64,000 bases of DNA from Nonomuraea soli (GCF_013761175.1 NZ_JACDUR010000001.1:806001-870000); one strand, 5' to 3'; positions 7,040 to 16,255 are shown, counted from the first letter of the stretch. Made by a program: numbers and translations. Notes: generated by a model not told the origin, from the sequence alone.

Positions 7040-8373
7040 TCATCGGCGCCGCCTGGGCCTTCGTCATCGCGGCGATCTTCTACAGCGCGTGGGTGACCGG
7101 CCAGTTCGTCGACCCGGCGGTCGACCGCAGCAGCGGCTACGTCAGCGAGCTGGCGGCGCGCGACCAGTCGTGGTCGGCGATGTTCAGGCTGACCACCGCG
7201 GTCGCCGGGCTGGCCACGCTCGCCGGCGTGGCGCTGGTGCCCAGGGTCGCGCACGAGTGGGCGGGCTGGCTCGCCCTGGGGCTGTTCGGCCTGTTCACCT
7301 TCGGGGAGGCGCTCTTCCCGCTCGACTGCGCGGCGCTCAGCGACCCCGCCTGCGAGCGGGGCGGACGATCGTTCTCGCACCACGCGCACTACGTCACCGC
7401 CGCCCTGGCCATCGCCTCGGTGACGGTCTCGATGCTGCTGCTGAGCCGTACGAGACTCGCGTGGGCCGTGACCGGCGCCGCGCTGCTGGCCACCGTCGCC
7501 GAGCTGGCGGCCATCGCCGCCGGCACCCTGGCGGGCCTGGCCCAGCGGACGCAGCTCGCACTGATCGCCGTGTGGCTGCTCTACATCGCGCTGCGGCTGG
7601 TCACGCATCGCCCGGTGATCGACCCGGGCGTTCAGCACGTGGTCCGCGCGGGAGAAGGGCCGGCCGTCCTGATCACCTCGGGGCCTTCCGGCGCCTGGTA
7701 CCACTGGGACAGGGTCGCCGACGAGCTGGCCGTACGGCACCGCGTGATCCGCTTCGACCGGCCGGGCCTGGGCCTGAGCGCCTGCGAGGAGCTCCCTCCC
7801 ACCCTGTACGGCGAAGCGGCCAGACTCGCCGCGCTGTCGCCCGCGCACCCCGAACTGGTCACCGTGGTCGCCCACGCGACCTCCGCCTGGCACGCCGAGG
7901 CCTTCGCCCGCCTGCACCCCCTGCGCATCAGGAGCCTCGTCCTGGTCGACCCGGTCGTGCAGCGCGCCCGCAAACGCGGCACCAGCCAGCTGGGCCGTAC
8001 GGTGGGCCGCTGGCTGCCGGCCCTGGGCGGCACGTGGGGAGCGCACGCGGCGGCCGTGACCGCCGGGCCCGCCCTGCATCGCGCGGTCACCGGCGCGAGC
8101 GACCGCAGCGGCCTGTACCGCTCGGGACGGGTGCTCGCGGCGACGCTGGGAGAGTGGCTGGCGGGCCGCGACATGTGCGCCGAGCTGTGGAAGGTGCGCG
8201 AGGAGCACGACTTCCCGGCGATCCCCGTCGTGATCATCAACGCCGGCCGCCCCGACGCGGGACAGGAGGTCCTGGCCCGCTCGCTGGGCGCCCGCATCGT
8301 GCGCGCCGAGGAACGGGTTCAGTGGCGGCAGCCCGATGTCGTCGTCCGGGCATGCGCGCCACAGGCACAATAG
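7024..8373 (+). CDS. DUF998 membrane domain fused to a degenerate alpha/beta-hydrolase
   Basis: The first about 200 of 449 residues hold six membrane helices in the DUF998 pattern, with conserved DRSSGYVSELAA and an FPLDCA segment. Residues about 205-445 look like an alpha/beta-hydrolase: PAVLITSGPSGAWYHWDRVADEL matches the oxyanion-hole region and RFDRPGLGLS the family's D-x-x-G-x-G-x-S strand. The nucleophile elbow reads VVAHATSAWHA, where the usual G-H-S-x-G serine is replaced by alanine. The C-terminal histidine position also seems lost (EERVQWRQPD). It is therefore probably a binding or sensing domain rather than an enzyme. GTG 7024 overlaps the NIPSNAP gene; the downstream kinase starts 4 nt after its stop. 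Confidence 0.72.
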   Translation: MERRLIIGAAWAFVIAAIFYSAWVTGQFVDPAVDRSSGYVSELAARDQSWSAMFRLTTAVAGLATLAGVALVPRVAHEWAGWLALGLFGLFTFGEALFPLDCAALSDPACERGGRSFSHHAHYVTAALAIASVTVSMLLLSRTRLAWAVTGAALLATVAELAAIAAGTLAGLAQRTQLALIAVWLLYIALRLVTHRPVIDPGVQHVVRAGEGPAVLITSGPSGAWYHWDRVADELAVRHRVIRFDRPGLGLSACEELPPTLYGEAARLAALSPAHPELVTVVAHATSAWHAEAFARLHPLRIRSLVLVDPVVQRARKRGTSQLGRTVGRWLPALGGTWGAHAAAVTAGPALHRAVTGASDRSGLYRSGRVLAATLGEWLAGRDMCAELWKVREEHDFPAIPVVIINAGRPDAGQEVLARSLGARIVRAEERVQWRQPDVVVRACAPQAQ

Positions 8374-8377
8374 GGGC

Positions 8378-10618
8378 ATGTTGGACCTGAGGCCGGGCGA
8401 TCCCTCCTGGGTGGGGGAGTACGCCCTGACCGCCCGCTTAGGCGAAGGCGGGCAGGGCACCGTCTACCTGGCCGAGGCCAAGACCGGCGGCAAGGTCGCC
8501 GTCAAGCTCATGCGCGCCGACCTCGCGGGAGACCGCGAGGCCTCGGAACGGTTCGTCCGCGAGGTCTCGCTGGCCCGCCGCGTCGCGCCCTTCTGCACCG
8601 CCCAGGTGATCGAGACGGGCATGTTCGGGCAGCGGCCCTACATCGTCAGCGAATACGTCGCCGGGCCCACGCTGGGCGAGGTGGTGCGGGCGGAAGGCCC
8701 GCGCTCGGGCTCCTCGCTGCACCGCCTGGCCATCGGCACCGTCACCGCGCTGGTCGCCATCCACCAGGCCGGGATCGTGCACCGCGACTTCAAGCCCTCC
8801 AACGTCGTGCTCGCGCCCGACGGGCCGCGCGTCATCGACTTCGGCATCGCCCGCGCGCTCGACCTGACCTCCTCGCTGACCGCCGCCGCCATCGGCACGC
8901 CGTCGTTCATGGCGCCGGAGCAGCTCGTCGAAGGGCAGCCCGGGCCCGCCTCCGACCTGTTCGCCTGGGCGTGCACGCTGCTGTACGCCGCCTCGGGGCA
9001 CGCGCCGTTCGGGACCGACAGCCTGCCGGCGGTGTTCAACCGCATCATGAACGTCGAGCCGGACCTGGGGGTGGTGGCCGATCCGGCGCTGCGGGCGCTG
9101 GTGGCCGACTGCCTGGCCAAGGACCCCGCGCGGCGGCCCACGGCCAGCCAGGCGCTGATGCGGCTGCTCGGCCACACGGGCGCCACCACGACCGGCGGCC
9201 AGAGCGGGCCCGCCCCCTGGACCCCGAGCCCGCCCAGCCGGCCCACGAGCCAGCCCACCGGCCAGCCCACCGGCCAGCCCACCGGCCAGCCCATTGGCCA
9301 GCCGCACCAGGTGCCCGCCGGGCCGCCCTCGGGTCCCGCGCTCCTGGCCCAGGGCAGCGCCGCCTCCGCCCCGCCGCCCCACGCCACGCCCACGTCACCG
9401 CCACCCCACGTCTCGGGGCCGCAGAACCCGGCCCACCCAGGGCCCCACCCGCACGGGCCCGTCTACACGGGATCCCACCCGGGCGCCTACCCGTCGCAGC
9501 CCCACGCCCCCGGACCGCACCCGCCGAGCCGTCCCGCCGTGCCGTACGCCCAGCCCGCCCCGGGCGCCCGCCCGAACGCCGGGCGGTCGGGCCGGTGGGC
9601 GATCGTCGTGTCGGTGGTCGCCGCCGTCGTGGTCCTCGTCGCGGTCATCTACGTGGCCGTACGGCTGACCCGCCCGCCCGAGGTCACCGGCACCGGCCCC
9701 ACGCCCACCCTCACCCCCGTCACCCAGCCGCCGGCGTCGCCCTCGATCGCCCCCACCGGCACCGCGCTCAAGCTCCCCGGCGCCCCCGTCACCCTGACCG
9801 AGCACGCCTCCGACCCGATCAGGCTGGCCAGCTACAGCGTCGACGGCGGCACCAAGCTGTACGTACGGCAGGGCAGGACGTTCGTGCTCAACGCCGACTA
9901 CTTCGAATACGCCCTCAGCCCCGACGGCAAGCAGGCCCTGGCCACCGATCGCGACTACACCAGCGACAGCTACGCGCAGGTCTCGATCGTGCAGCACGCC
10001 ACCGGTTCCAGGAAGGCCATCACGCTGAGCAAGGCCCCGATCTACCCGACCACGCCGCGCTGGTCGCCCGACGGCGGCACCGGCCTGGTCACCCTGTACA
10101 AGGCGGAGGGCGACAGCAGCGTCGCCTACGGCTTCGGCACGATCGACATCGCCACCGGCACCGTCAAGATCTTCCCCGCCAAGGAGAAGGGCGCGGGGGA
10201 GTGGCGCTACTTCTGGGCGGGCGAGGACCGGGTGGCCACCTGGGCGGGCGGCAGGATGCGCTTCTACGACCTCGACGGCACGCTCGTGAGCTCCGAGGGC
10301 TCGGTCGGCGCGCCGCTCTGGGTCGAGAGCGGCACGGTGTCACCGTCAGGTGAGTATTTCCTGTCCCACTGCACCACGGCGGGCAGCGCGGTCTGCGCCC
10401 ATCCCGTGTCGGGCGGAGGCGAGCCCGTCACCATCCCGCTGGTCAGCACCCGCCTGATCGGGTGGTTCGGCGACGATCACATCGCCGGATGGGTCGCCGA
10501 CGGCACCGGGCAGAAGGCCGTCATCGTCGACCTGCGCGGCAAGGTCGAACGTGTGCTGGCCACCACGACTGACCCGGTGGCTCTCGGGAAGATGGGCCTG
10601 CGCTTCACCGGTGCCTAG
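8378..10618 (+). CDS. receptor Ser/Thr protein kinase with extracellular propeller-like domain
   Basis: This 746-residue type I-like kinase has an N-terminal Hanks-type domain (13-265): glycine loop LGEGGQGTV (21-29), Lys43, Glu62, HRD at 135-137 and DFG at 154-156. A Pro/Gly/His-rich cytosolic linker (270-405) includes QPTG repeats, one membrane helix spans 407-428, and about 310 extracellular residues follow. The extracellular part has repeated S-P-D-G and W-S-P-D-G motifs (ALSPDGKQ, RWSPDGGT) typical of TolB/WD-like beta-propellers. It is likely an envelope sensor kinase whose ligand is unknown. CACAAT 7 nt before the ATG fits a leaderless start. The RVAPFCTAQV segment is shared with the kinase at 14091. 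Confidence 0.93.
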   Translation: MLDLRPGDPSWVGEYALTARLGEGGQGTVYLAEAKTGGKVAVKLMRADLAGDREASERFVREVSLARRVAPFCTAQVIETGMFGQRPYIVSEYVAGPTLGEVVRAEGPRSGSSLHRLAIGTVTALVAIHQAGIVHRDFKPSNVVLAPDGPRVIDFGIARALDLTSSLTAAAIGTPSFMAPEQLVEGQPGPASDLFAWACTLLYAASGHAPFGTDSLPAVFNRIMNVEPDLGVVADPALRALVADCLAKDPARRPTASQALMRLLGHTGATTTGGQSGPAPWTPSPPSRPTSQPTGQPTGQPTGQPIGQPHQVPAGPPSGPALLAQGSAASAPPPHATPTSPPPHVSGPQNPAHPGPHPHGPVYTGSHPGAYPSQPHAPGPHPPSRPAVPYAQPAPGARPNAGRSGRWAIVVSVVAAVVVLVAVIYVAVRLTRPPEVTGTGPTPTLTPVTQPPASPSIAPTGTALKLPGAPVTLTEHASDPIRLASYSVDGGTKLYVRQGRTFVLNADYFEYALSPDGKQALATDRDYTSDSYAQVSIVQHATGSRKAITLSKAPIYPTTPRWSPDGGTGLVTLYKAEGDSSVAYGFGTIDIATGTVKIFPAKEKGAGEWRYFWAGEDRVATWAGGRMRFYDLDGTLVSSEGSVGAPLWVESGTVSPSGEYFLSHCTTAGSAVCAHPVSGGGEPVTIPLVSTRLIGWFGDDHIAGWVADGTGQKAVIVDLRGKVERVLATTTDPVALGKMGLRFTGA
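9251..9301 (+). repeat. 12-bp in-frame repeat (QPTG linker)
   Basis: Four consecutive 12-bp units of CAGCCCACCGGC type (the last reads CAGCCCATTGGC) encode QPTG QPTG QPTG QPIG in the juxtamembrane linker of the kinase. Unit number is likely to vary between strains. Confidence 0.9.
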
Positions 10619-10723
10619 AGATGGTCAAGTCACCGCGTCGTATCCGGGGCCCCCGGACGGGTGGTGACATGACTCATATGATCAAGTTGACTCCCGGCCG
10701 CTGCTGACGCTGCGAGGCTGACG

Positions 10724-11341
10724 ATGGACCACACACACGAGCAGATCACGGTCGTCGGAGAGGGCGCGATCACCGCGGCCCCCGACCTGATGCGGCTGAT
10801 GGCCGGGGTGGAGGTGCGGCGCGCCACGCCGGGCGAGGCCTTCTCCGCCAGCCGCACGGCCGCCGCCAAGCTGACCAGGACTCTCGTCGAGGCCGGCATC
10901 GACGCCAAGGACCTGCGCACCAACGAGCTGTCGCTGGGGCCGGAGTACGAGGCCTACCCGAAGGTCGCCGGCTACCGCGCCGCGCAGGGCGTCGAGGCGG
11001 TCATCCGCGACCTGGTCAGGGCCGACGAGATCATCGACACCGTGGCGGGCGTCGGCGAGGAGGTGCGCCTCAACGGCGTCGCCTTCGAGTTGTCGCAGCC
11101 CGACCAGGTGCTGGAGAAGGCACGCGAGCGCGCGTTCGGCAACGCCGCCGCCAAGGCCGGGCAGTACGCCACGCTCGCCGGACGACGGCTCGGCCGCGTC
11201 GTGTCGGTCAGCGAGGAGGTCAACAGCCCGCCGCAGCCGCTCATGGCCGCCGCCGAGTCGTTCGACGCCAAGGGGTCGGTGAGCCCGGGCCGTCAGACGA
11301 TCTCCGTCACGGTCAGAGTCGTGTACGGCTTCGCGGACTGA
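10724..11341 (+). CDS. SIMPL (DUF541) domain protein
   Basis: A 205-residue protein opening ITVVGEGAITAAPDLMRLMAGVEV, the standard SIMPL/DUF541 start, with DAKDLRTNELSLGPEYE and a C-terminal ISVTVRVVYGF strand. SIMPL-domain proteins form oligomeric assemblies and several, such as bacterial BP26, sit in the periplasm. This one has no signal peptide or anchor, so it is predicted to be cytoplasmic. It is separated from the kinase by 105 bp. Function is unknown. Confidence 0.92.
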   Translation: MDHTHEQITVVGEGAITAAPDLMRLMAGVEVRRATPGEAFSASRTAAAKLTRTLVEAGIDAKDLRTNELSLGPEYEAYPKVAGYRAAQGVEAVIRDLVRADEIIDTVAGVGEEVRLNGVAFELSQPDQVLEKARERAFGNAAAKAGQYATLAGRRLGRVVSVSEEVNSPPQPLMAAAESFDAKGSVSPGRQTISVTVRVVYGFAD

Positions 11342-11351
11342 CCCCGCCTGC

Positions 11352-11377
11352 CCCCGGCGGCCTGGTCACCGCCGGGG
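11352..11377. terminator. hairpin between convergent SIMPL and nadA genes
   Basis: An inverted repeat, CCCCGGCGG / CCGCCGGGG, with an 8-nt loop. It lies 11 nt past the SIMPL stop and 24 nt past the nadA stop on the other strand. There is no T-run; it probably terminates both genes. Confidence 0.6.
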
Positions 11378-11400
11378 AGCTCTCCCGGGCACCGCCCCCG

Positions 11401-12531
11401 TTACGGCAGGGCGAGCATGCGGTCGAGCGCGACCCTGGCCCAGTGGGCGGTGTCGTCGTCGACCGTGATCTGGTTGACCACCTCGCCCAGCACCAGCGAC
11501 TCCAGCGCCCACACCAGGTGCGGCAGGTCGATGCGGTTCATCGTCGAGCAGTAGCAGACCGTCTTGTCGAGGAACGAGACGTTCTTGTCGGGGAACTGCT
11601 GGGCCAGGCGCTTGACCAGGTTGAGCTCGGTGCCCACCGCCCAGCTGCTGCCCGGCTCGGCCGCCTCCAGCTTCCTGATGATGTACTCCGTCGAGCCCAC
11701 GTGGTCGGCCTTGGTCACCACCTCGTGACGGCACTCCGGGTGGACCAGGACGTTCACGCCCGGCACGCGCCGCCGTACGTCGTCGACCGACTCGGCGGTG
11801 AAACGGCCGTGCACCGAGCAGTGGCCCTTCCACAGGATCATCTTCCTGCCGCGCAGCTCCTCGGCCTTCGGCGGCCGGTGGGGGCTGTACAGCACGCAGT
11901 CGTCGAGCGACATGCCCATCTCCAGCACCGCGGTGTTGCGGCCCAGGTGCTGGTCGGGCAGGAACAGCACCTGCTTCTTCTGTGAGAAGGCCCACTCCAG
12001 CGCCCGCTTGGCGTTGGAGGAGGTGCACACCGCGCCGCCGTGCCGTCCGCAGAAGGCCTTGATGTCGGCACTGGAGTTCATGTACGTGATGGGAATCACA
12101 TCGTCGGCGATCCCCGCGTCCTCCAGCGCCTCCCACGCCTCCTCGACCTGGTCGAAGGTCGCCATGTCGGCCATCGAGCAACCGGCCGCCAGGTCGGGCA
12201 GGACCACCTTCTGCCGCGGCGTGGTCAGGATGTCGGCCGACTCGGCCATGAAGTGCACGCCGCAGAAGACGATGTACTCGGCCTCGGGGCGGGCCGCGGC
12301 CTGCTGGGCGAGCTTGAAAGAGTCACCGGTGACGTCGGCGAACTGGATGACCTCGTCACGCTGGTAGTGGTGGCCCAGGACGAACAACCGGTCGCCCAGC
12401 GCCTCCTTGGCCTTGCGCGCGCGCTCGACCAGGCCGGGGTCGGAGGCGGCGGGCAGCTCGCCCGGGCAGTCGACCCCCTTCTCGCTGTGCGGATCGGTCT
12501 CCTGGCCCAGGATGTACAGCGGAATCGCCAT
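11401..12531 (-). CDS. nadA: quinolinate synthase NadA
   Basis: NadA condenses iminoaspartate with dihydroxyacetone phosphate to quinolinate, the first dedicated intermediate of de novo NAD synthesis, using a [4Fe-4S] cluster. The 376-residue protein has VLGHHYQRDEV (53-61) and YIVFCGVHFMAE with Cys90, then CTSSNAKRA with Cys169; the third ligand is probably Cys267 (HPEC) or one of Cys326/328. AAGGGG 6 nt before the ATG is a good ribosome-binding site. No nadB or nadC lies in the window. It is divergent from erpA, a [4Fe-4S] carrier, which may serve it. Confidence 0.96.
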   Translation of the reverse strand: MAIPLYILGQETDPHSEKGVDCPGELPAASDPGLVERARKAKEALGDRLFVLGHHYQRDEVIQFADVTGDSFKLAQQAAARPEAEYIVFCGVHFMAESADILTTPRQKVVLPDLAAGCSMADMATFDQVEEAWEALEDAGIADDVIPITYMNSSADIKAFCGRHGGAVCTSSNAKRALEWAFSQKKQVLFLPDQHLGRNTAVLEMGMSLDDCVLYSPHRPPKAEELRGRKMILWKGHCSVHGRFTAESVDDVRRRVPGVNVLVHPECRHEVVTKADHVGSTEYIIRKLEAAEPGSSWAVGTELNLVKRLAQQFPDKNVSFLDKTVCYCSTMNRIDLPHLVWALESLVLGEVVNQITVDDDTAHWARVALDRMLALP

Positions 12532-12644
12532 GGCGTACCCCTTATCGTCGAAGTGACGAGTATGGAGTCTACACGCCGGGGAATGTGTGGCATCGGCGCG
12601 GTGTTGGTAGCGTCTTAGTAGGACCTCAGAACGGGAGTCAGCAC

Positions 12645-12998
12645 ATGACGGTTGAGAGCAGCGAGACCACGGCGCAGGGCCTGAACCTGACCGACGCGGC
12701 CGCGGCCAAGGTCAGGAGCCTGCTCGAGCAGCAGGGTGAAGAGGGTCTGCAGCTGCGCGTCGCCGTGCAGCCGGGCGGCTGTTCGGGCCTGCGCTACCAG
12801 CTCTTCTTCGACGACCGGTCGATGGACGGCGACGTCGTCACCGACTTCGGCGGCGTCGGCGTGGTCACCGACAGGATGAGCGCCCCCTACCTGATGGGCG
12901 CCACGATCGACTTCGTCGACACGATCGAGAAGCAGGGCTTCACGATCGACAACCCCAACGCCACCGGCTCCTGCGCCTGCGGCGACTCCTTCAACTAG
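12645..12998 (+). CDS. erpA: HesB/ErpA-type iron-sulfur cluster insertion protein
   Basis: A 117-residue A-type carrier with the three cluster-binding cysteines Cys46 (QPGGCSG), Cys110 and Cys112 (GSCACGDSF). These proteins deliver Fe-S clusters to apo-enzymes. ATG 12645 is preceded by ACGGGAG; TAGCGT at 12608-12613 is a plausible -10 box. It diverges from nadA and is followed by the adoK-type kinase, an order also known around the bcc-aa3 genes of mycobacteria. The length and residue spacing are standard. Confidence 0.95.
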   Translation: MTVESSETTAQGLNLTDAAAAKVRSLLEQQGEEGLQLRVAVQPGGCSGLRYQLFFDDRSMDGDVVTDFGGVGVVTDRMSAPYLMGATIDFVDTIEKQGFTIDNPNATGSCACGDSFN

Positions 12999-13099
12999 AA
13001 GGGGTGGTGAGGCCTCGTTCGCCTTTGGGGTGAGCGGGGCCTTCGCGTATCCTCGTGTGGCTTCACTTTGGCCTGCTGACAACGAGGAAGAAGAATCCC

Positions 13100-14086
13100 G
13101 TGCGCATCGCCGTCACCGGCTCTATCGCGACAGACCACCTGATGACCTTCCCCGGCAGTTTCGGGGAGCAGCTCATCGCCGAGCAGCTCGACCGGGTATC
13201 CCTGTCGTTCCTGGTCGACGACCTGCAGATCCGTCGCGGTGGATGCGCGGCGAACATCGCCTTCGGCATGGGATGCCTGGGGCTCAGCCCGATCCTCGTC
13301 GGCGCTGTCGGCAACGACTTCGCCGACTACCGCTCCTGGCTCGAGCGCCACGGCGTCGACTGCGCCTCCGTGCACACCTCCGACGTGCACCACACCGCGC
13401 GCTTCCTGTGCACCACCGACGAGCACCACAACCAGATCGCCTCCTTCTACACCGGCGCGATGGCCGAGGCCCGCCAGATCGAGCTGGGCCCGATCGCCGA
13501 CCGCGTGGGCGCCCTCGACCTGGTGCTGATCAGCCCGAACGACCCCGACGCCATGCTGCGCCACACCGACGAGTGCCGCCAGCGAGGCATCCCGTTCGCC
13601 GCCGACCCCTCCCAGCAGCTGGCCCGCATGGGCGACGAGCAGATCCGCCTGCTCATCGACGGCGCCGCCTACCTCTTCTCCAACGACTACGAGAAGGGCC
13701 TCATCGAGCAGAAGACCGGCTGGTCCGACGAGGAGGTCCTCGACCGGGTCGGCGTCCGGGTCACCACGCTCGGGCCCAAGGGCTCGCGCATCGACCGCAA
13801 GGGCGAGCCGTCCATCCACGTCACCCCCTCGCCCGAGCTGGGCAAGGTCGACCCCACCGGCGTCGGCGACGCCTTCCGCGCCGGATTCCTGGCCGGTCTC
13901 GGCTGGGGGCTGTCGCTGGAGCGCTGCGCCCAGATCGGCAACCTCACCGCCACCCACGTGCTGGAGCGCGTCGGCGGGCAGGAGTACGAACTGGGCCAGA
14001 AGGTCTTCCTCGAGCGGTTCACCGCCGCCTACGGCAAGGACGCCGCCGCCGAGGTCGCCGAGCACGTGCGCTGCCACCACGCGTGA
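13100..14086 (+). CDS. adoK: PfkB-family adenosine kinase (AdoK/CbhK type)
   Basis: The 328-residue protein has the ribokinase/PfkB fold. It starts IAVTGSIATDHLMTFPGSF, and has the sugar-side RRGGCAANIAFGMG motif (46-58) and the ATP/anion-hole motif DPTGVGDAFRAGF with catalytic Asp257. These segments closely follow the mycobacterial adenosine kinase AdoK, and the gene's position next to erpA and upstream of ctaC is the same. It should phosphorylate adenosine to AMP, although a wider sugar specificity is possible. The GTG at 13100 is preceded by GAGGAAGAA. The gene ends 4 nt before the end of a convergent kinase gene. Confidence 0.88.
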   Translation: MRIAVTGSIATDHLMTFPGSFGEQLIAEQLDRVSLSFLVDDLQIRRGGCAANIAFGMGCLGLSPILVGAVGNDFADYRSWLERHGVDCASVHTSDVHHTARFLCTTDEHHNQIASFYTGAMAEARQIELGPIADRVGALDLVLISPNDPDAMLRHTDECRQRGIPFAADPSQQLARMGDEQIRLLIDGAAYLFSNDYEKGLIEQKTGWSDEEVLDRVGVRVTTLGPKGSRIDRKGEPSIHVTPSPELGKVDPTGVGDAFRAGFLAGLGWGLSLERCAQIGNLTATHVLERVGGQEYELGQKVFLERFTAAYGKDAAAEVAEHVRCHHA

Positions 14087-14090
14087 GCCG

Positions 14091-15710
14091 CTAGCTCTTC
14101 CTGCAGTCGACCGACCCCTGGGTCCCGGTCGGCACACCGGCCGTCGTGCCGGGGTACTTCCACTGGCACACCTGGTGCGGGCTGTAGAAGTCCATGCCCG
14201 AGGTGATGCAGGACAGGTTGTACCACGACCCGGCGGCCGTGCCTCCCTTGGCGGCGCAGAACGCCTCGGCGTCCGCCCATACCAGCGTCCCGCTCTCGGC
14301 CGCCTTCGGCTCGGAGGTGGGCACGGGGGACTGGGTGGCGGTCGGTTTGGTGCTGGGCTTGCTGCTCGGCTTCGAGCTCGGCCTGGCCGTGGTCCTGTCC
14401 GGGGTGGGCTCGGGCTGGACCGCGGCCTTCGTGGTCTGGGCGGTCGGTCCTGGGTTGGTGTCGCCCTTGGGCGAGCGTGCCGGGCTCGTCGGGGCGGCGG
14501 TCTTGCGCTTGCCGGGCTCCTGGCGTTGCCGGTCACGGTGGGCCGGGGTCGTGGTGGGGCTGGGGGAGACCGGGTTGAGGGTCGGGGACGGGGTCGTGGT
14601 GGCCGCCGACGCCGGGGGCACGGTTATCGGATCGGAGGGCCACAGGGCGTAGCCGGTTCCCGCGGTCGCGACGAGGACGACCGCCCCGGCCCACGCCAGC
14701 CGCCGCCGAAGCCGCCGCGGGTGGTGGCCGGGCGCCGAGGCCTGCACGGCCGGTGACGGCTGCGTGGGCCGTGCCGGTACGGCGGGCGGGTGTGCTTGAA
14801 CGGCGGGCGGACGGTCCGTCAAGGCGGGTGGGTGTGCCGGTCCAGCGGGCGGACGTGCCGTTGATGCGGGCGGTCGGGCCGACTCCACTGTCGCCTGCCA
14901 GGCCGGGGCAGGCAGCGCGCGCAGGCGCTCGGCGACCGACGCCGCCGAGGGCCGCAGGCTCGCATCCTTGGCCAGGCACTCCAGCAGGATCCCCCGCAGC
15001 GGATCCTCCAGCGTGCCCAGATCCGGCTCGCCGTACACGATCGAGTGCATGAGCGCCGGAATCCGTTCCCCGGGAAAGGCGTGCCGCCCGGTGGCCGCGT
15101 AGACCATGGTGGCCGCCCAGGCGAACAGATCCGCCGCCGCTCCCACGGGCCCGCCCGCGAACTGCTCGGGAGCCATGTAGGCAGGCGTCCCGACGATCTG
15201 GCTGCTGATCGAGGACCGCGTCAGGTCCACGGCGCGGGCGATGCCGAAATCGATCACCACCGGCCCGTCAGGGCTGAGCACCACGTTGCCCGGCTTGAAA
15301 TCCAGATGGATCACGTCCGCCGCGTGGATGCCCGCCAGCGCGGTCACTGTGTTGATGGCCAGCCGCTGCAACGCCCCCGCTCCGCGCGGGCCGGAGTCGC
15401 GGACCGACTCCTGCAGCGACGGCCCGTCGACGAACTCGCTGACGATGTACGGCCGGGAGCCGTGGAAGCCCGAGTCGAGCACCTGGGCCGTGCAGAACGG
15501 CGCCACCCGCTTGGCGGTCTCGACCTCGTCGAGGAAGCGGTCGCGGGCGCCGTCGAGTGGCGGGTCGAGCAGCTTCACGGCGACGGAGGCCCCGTCGGAC
15601 CCCCGCGCCGCGAACACCGTGCCCTGGCCGCCGGAGCCGAGCCGGGCGTGCACCTGGTACGGCCCCACGCTGGGCGGATCTTCCGGCAGCAATGGCCGTA
15701 AGCTGGGCAC
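14091..15710 (-). CDS. receptor Ser/Thr protein kinase, non-RD type
   Basis: This 539-residue kinase has a Hanks domain at 16-265 with LGSGGQGTV (24-32), Lys46 and DFG at 154-156. The catalytic loop reads HLDFKPGN (135-142), so the Arg of HRD is Leu and activation-loop control is probably different. A Pro/Ala-rich repeat linker (275-330), a basic stop-transfer, a helix at 338-357, a Ser/Thr/Pro stalk and a small C-terminal domain (about 470-539) follow. That domain has four cysteines (AFC, SCIT, VCQW, DCRKS), likely two disulfides, making an extracellular sensor. RVAPFCTAQV is shared with the kinase at 8378. Its target is unknown. Confidence 0.92.
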   Translation of the reverse strand: MPSLRPLLPEDPPSVGPYQVHARLGSGGQGTVFAARGSDGASVAVKLLDPPLDGARDRFLDEVETAKRVAPFCTAQVLDSGFHGSRPYIVSEFVDGPSLQESVRDSGPRGAGALQRLAINTVTALAGIHAADVIHLDFKPGNVVLSPDGPVVIDFGIARAVDLTRSSISSQIVGTPAYMAPEQFAGGPVGAAADLFAWAATMVYAATGRHAFPGERIPALMHSIVYGEPDLGTLEDPLRGILLECLAKDASLRPSAASVAERLRALPAPAWQATVESARPPASTARPPAGPAHPPALTDRPPAVQAHPPAVPARPTQPSPAVQASAPGHHPRRLRRRLAWAGAVVLVATAGTGYALWPSDPITVPPASAATTTPSPTLNPVSPSPTTTPAHRDRQRQEPGKRKTAAPTSPARSPKGDTNPGPTAQTTKAAVQPEPTPDRTTARPSSKPSSKPSTKPTATQSPVPTSEPKAAESGTLVWADAEAFCAAKGGTAAGSWYNLSCITSGMDFYSPHQVCQWKYPGTTAGVPTGTQGSVDCRKS

Positions 15711-15762
15711 ATCGCCTCCAACTCCCTCGACTGGGGATGATCGTATCCCCGTCGAAGGAGTG

Positions 15763-16182
15763 TCAGGCGCCCGCGTAGATCCGGTGCACGAAGTCGGCGA
15801 GCTGGTCGTCCGGCAGGTGCTTGGCCAGATCGGCCTCGCTGATCATGCCGATGATCCGGTGATCCTCGATGACCGGGAGCCGGCGGATCTGGTTCTCCTG
15901 CATCCGCGTGAGCGCCTCCTGAACCGTGGCGTCGGCCGGCACCCACACCAGGCCGGTGGCCAGGTCCGCGGCGGTGACCTTCGACGGGTCCTTGCCCTCG
16001 GCGATGCACTTCACCACGATGTCGCGGTCGGTGATGATGCCCTGGAGCCGGTCGTCAGGTCCGCAGATCGGCAGCGCGCCGACCCCGTGGTCGCGCATCA
16101 TCTGCGCCGCGCGGTCGAGCGTCTCGTGGGACGGGATGCACTCCACGCCCGAGCTCATCAGATCGCGAGCGGTCTCGCTCAT
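15763..16182 (-). CDS. CBS-domain pair protein
   Basis: A 139-residue protein made of two CBS domains (about 8-62 and 72-132), with the hallmarks GVGALPICGPDDRLQGIITDRDI and RRLPVIEDHRIIGMISEADLA. Paired CBS domains bind adenosyl nucleotides and act as energy or redox sensors. The ATG at 16182 is chosen because a GGGGGA ribosome-binding site precedes it; the longer frame to 16317 lacks one. It lies between the kinase gene and tusA on the same strand. The partner is unknown. Confidence 0.9.
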   Translation of the reverse strand: MSETARDLMSSGVECIPSHETLDRAAQMMRDHGVGALPICGPDDRLQGIITDRDIVVKCIAEGKDPSKVTAADLATGLVWVPADATVQEALTRMQENQIRRLPVIEDHRIIGMISEADLAKHLPDDQLADFVHRIYAGA

Positions 16183-16255
16183 CGGATTCTCCCCCGGAAT
16201 GTCGATGATGTTCCGAGGTTGATTTACCCATTTCGTCCGGACCGCAACGGAGGGC

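Noticed and set aside
15045..15701. Plus-strand open frame inside the kinase region
   Set aside because: Shadow of the minus-strand kinase, which has intact catalytic motifs.
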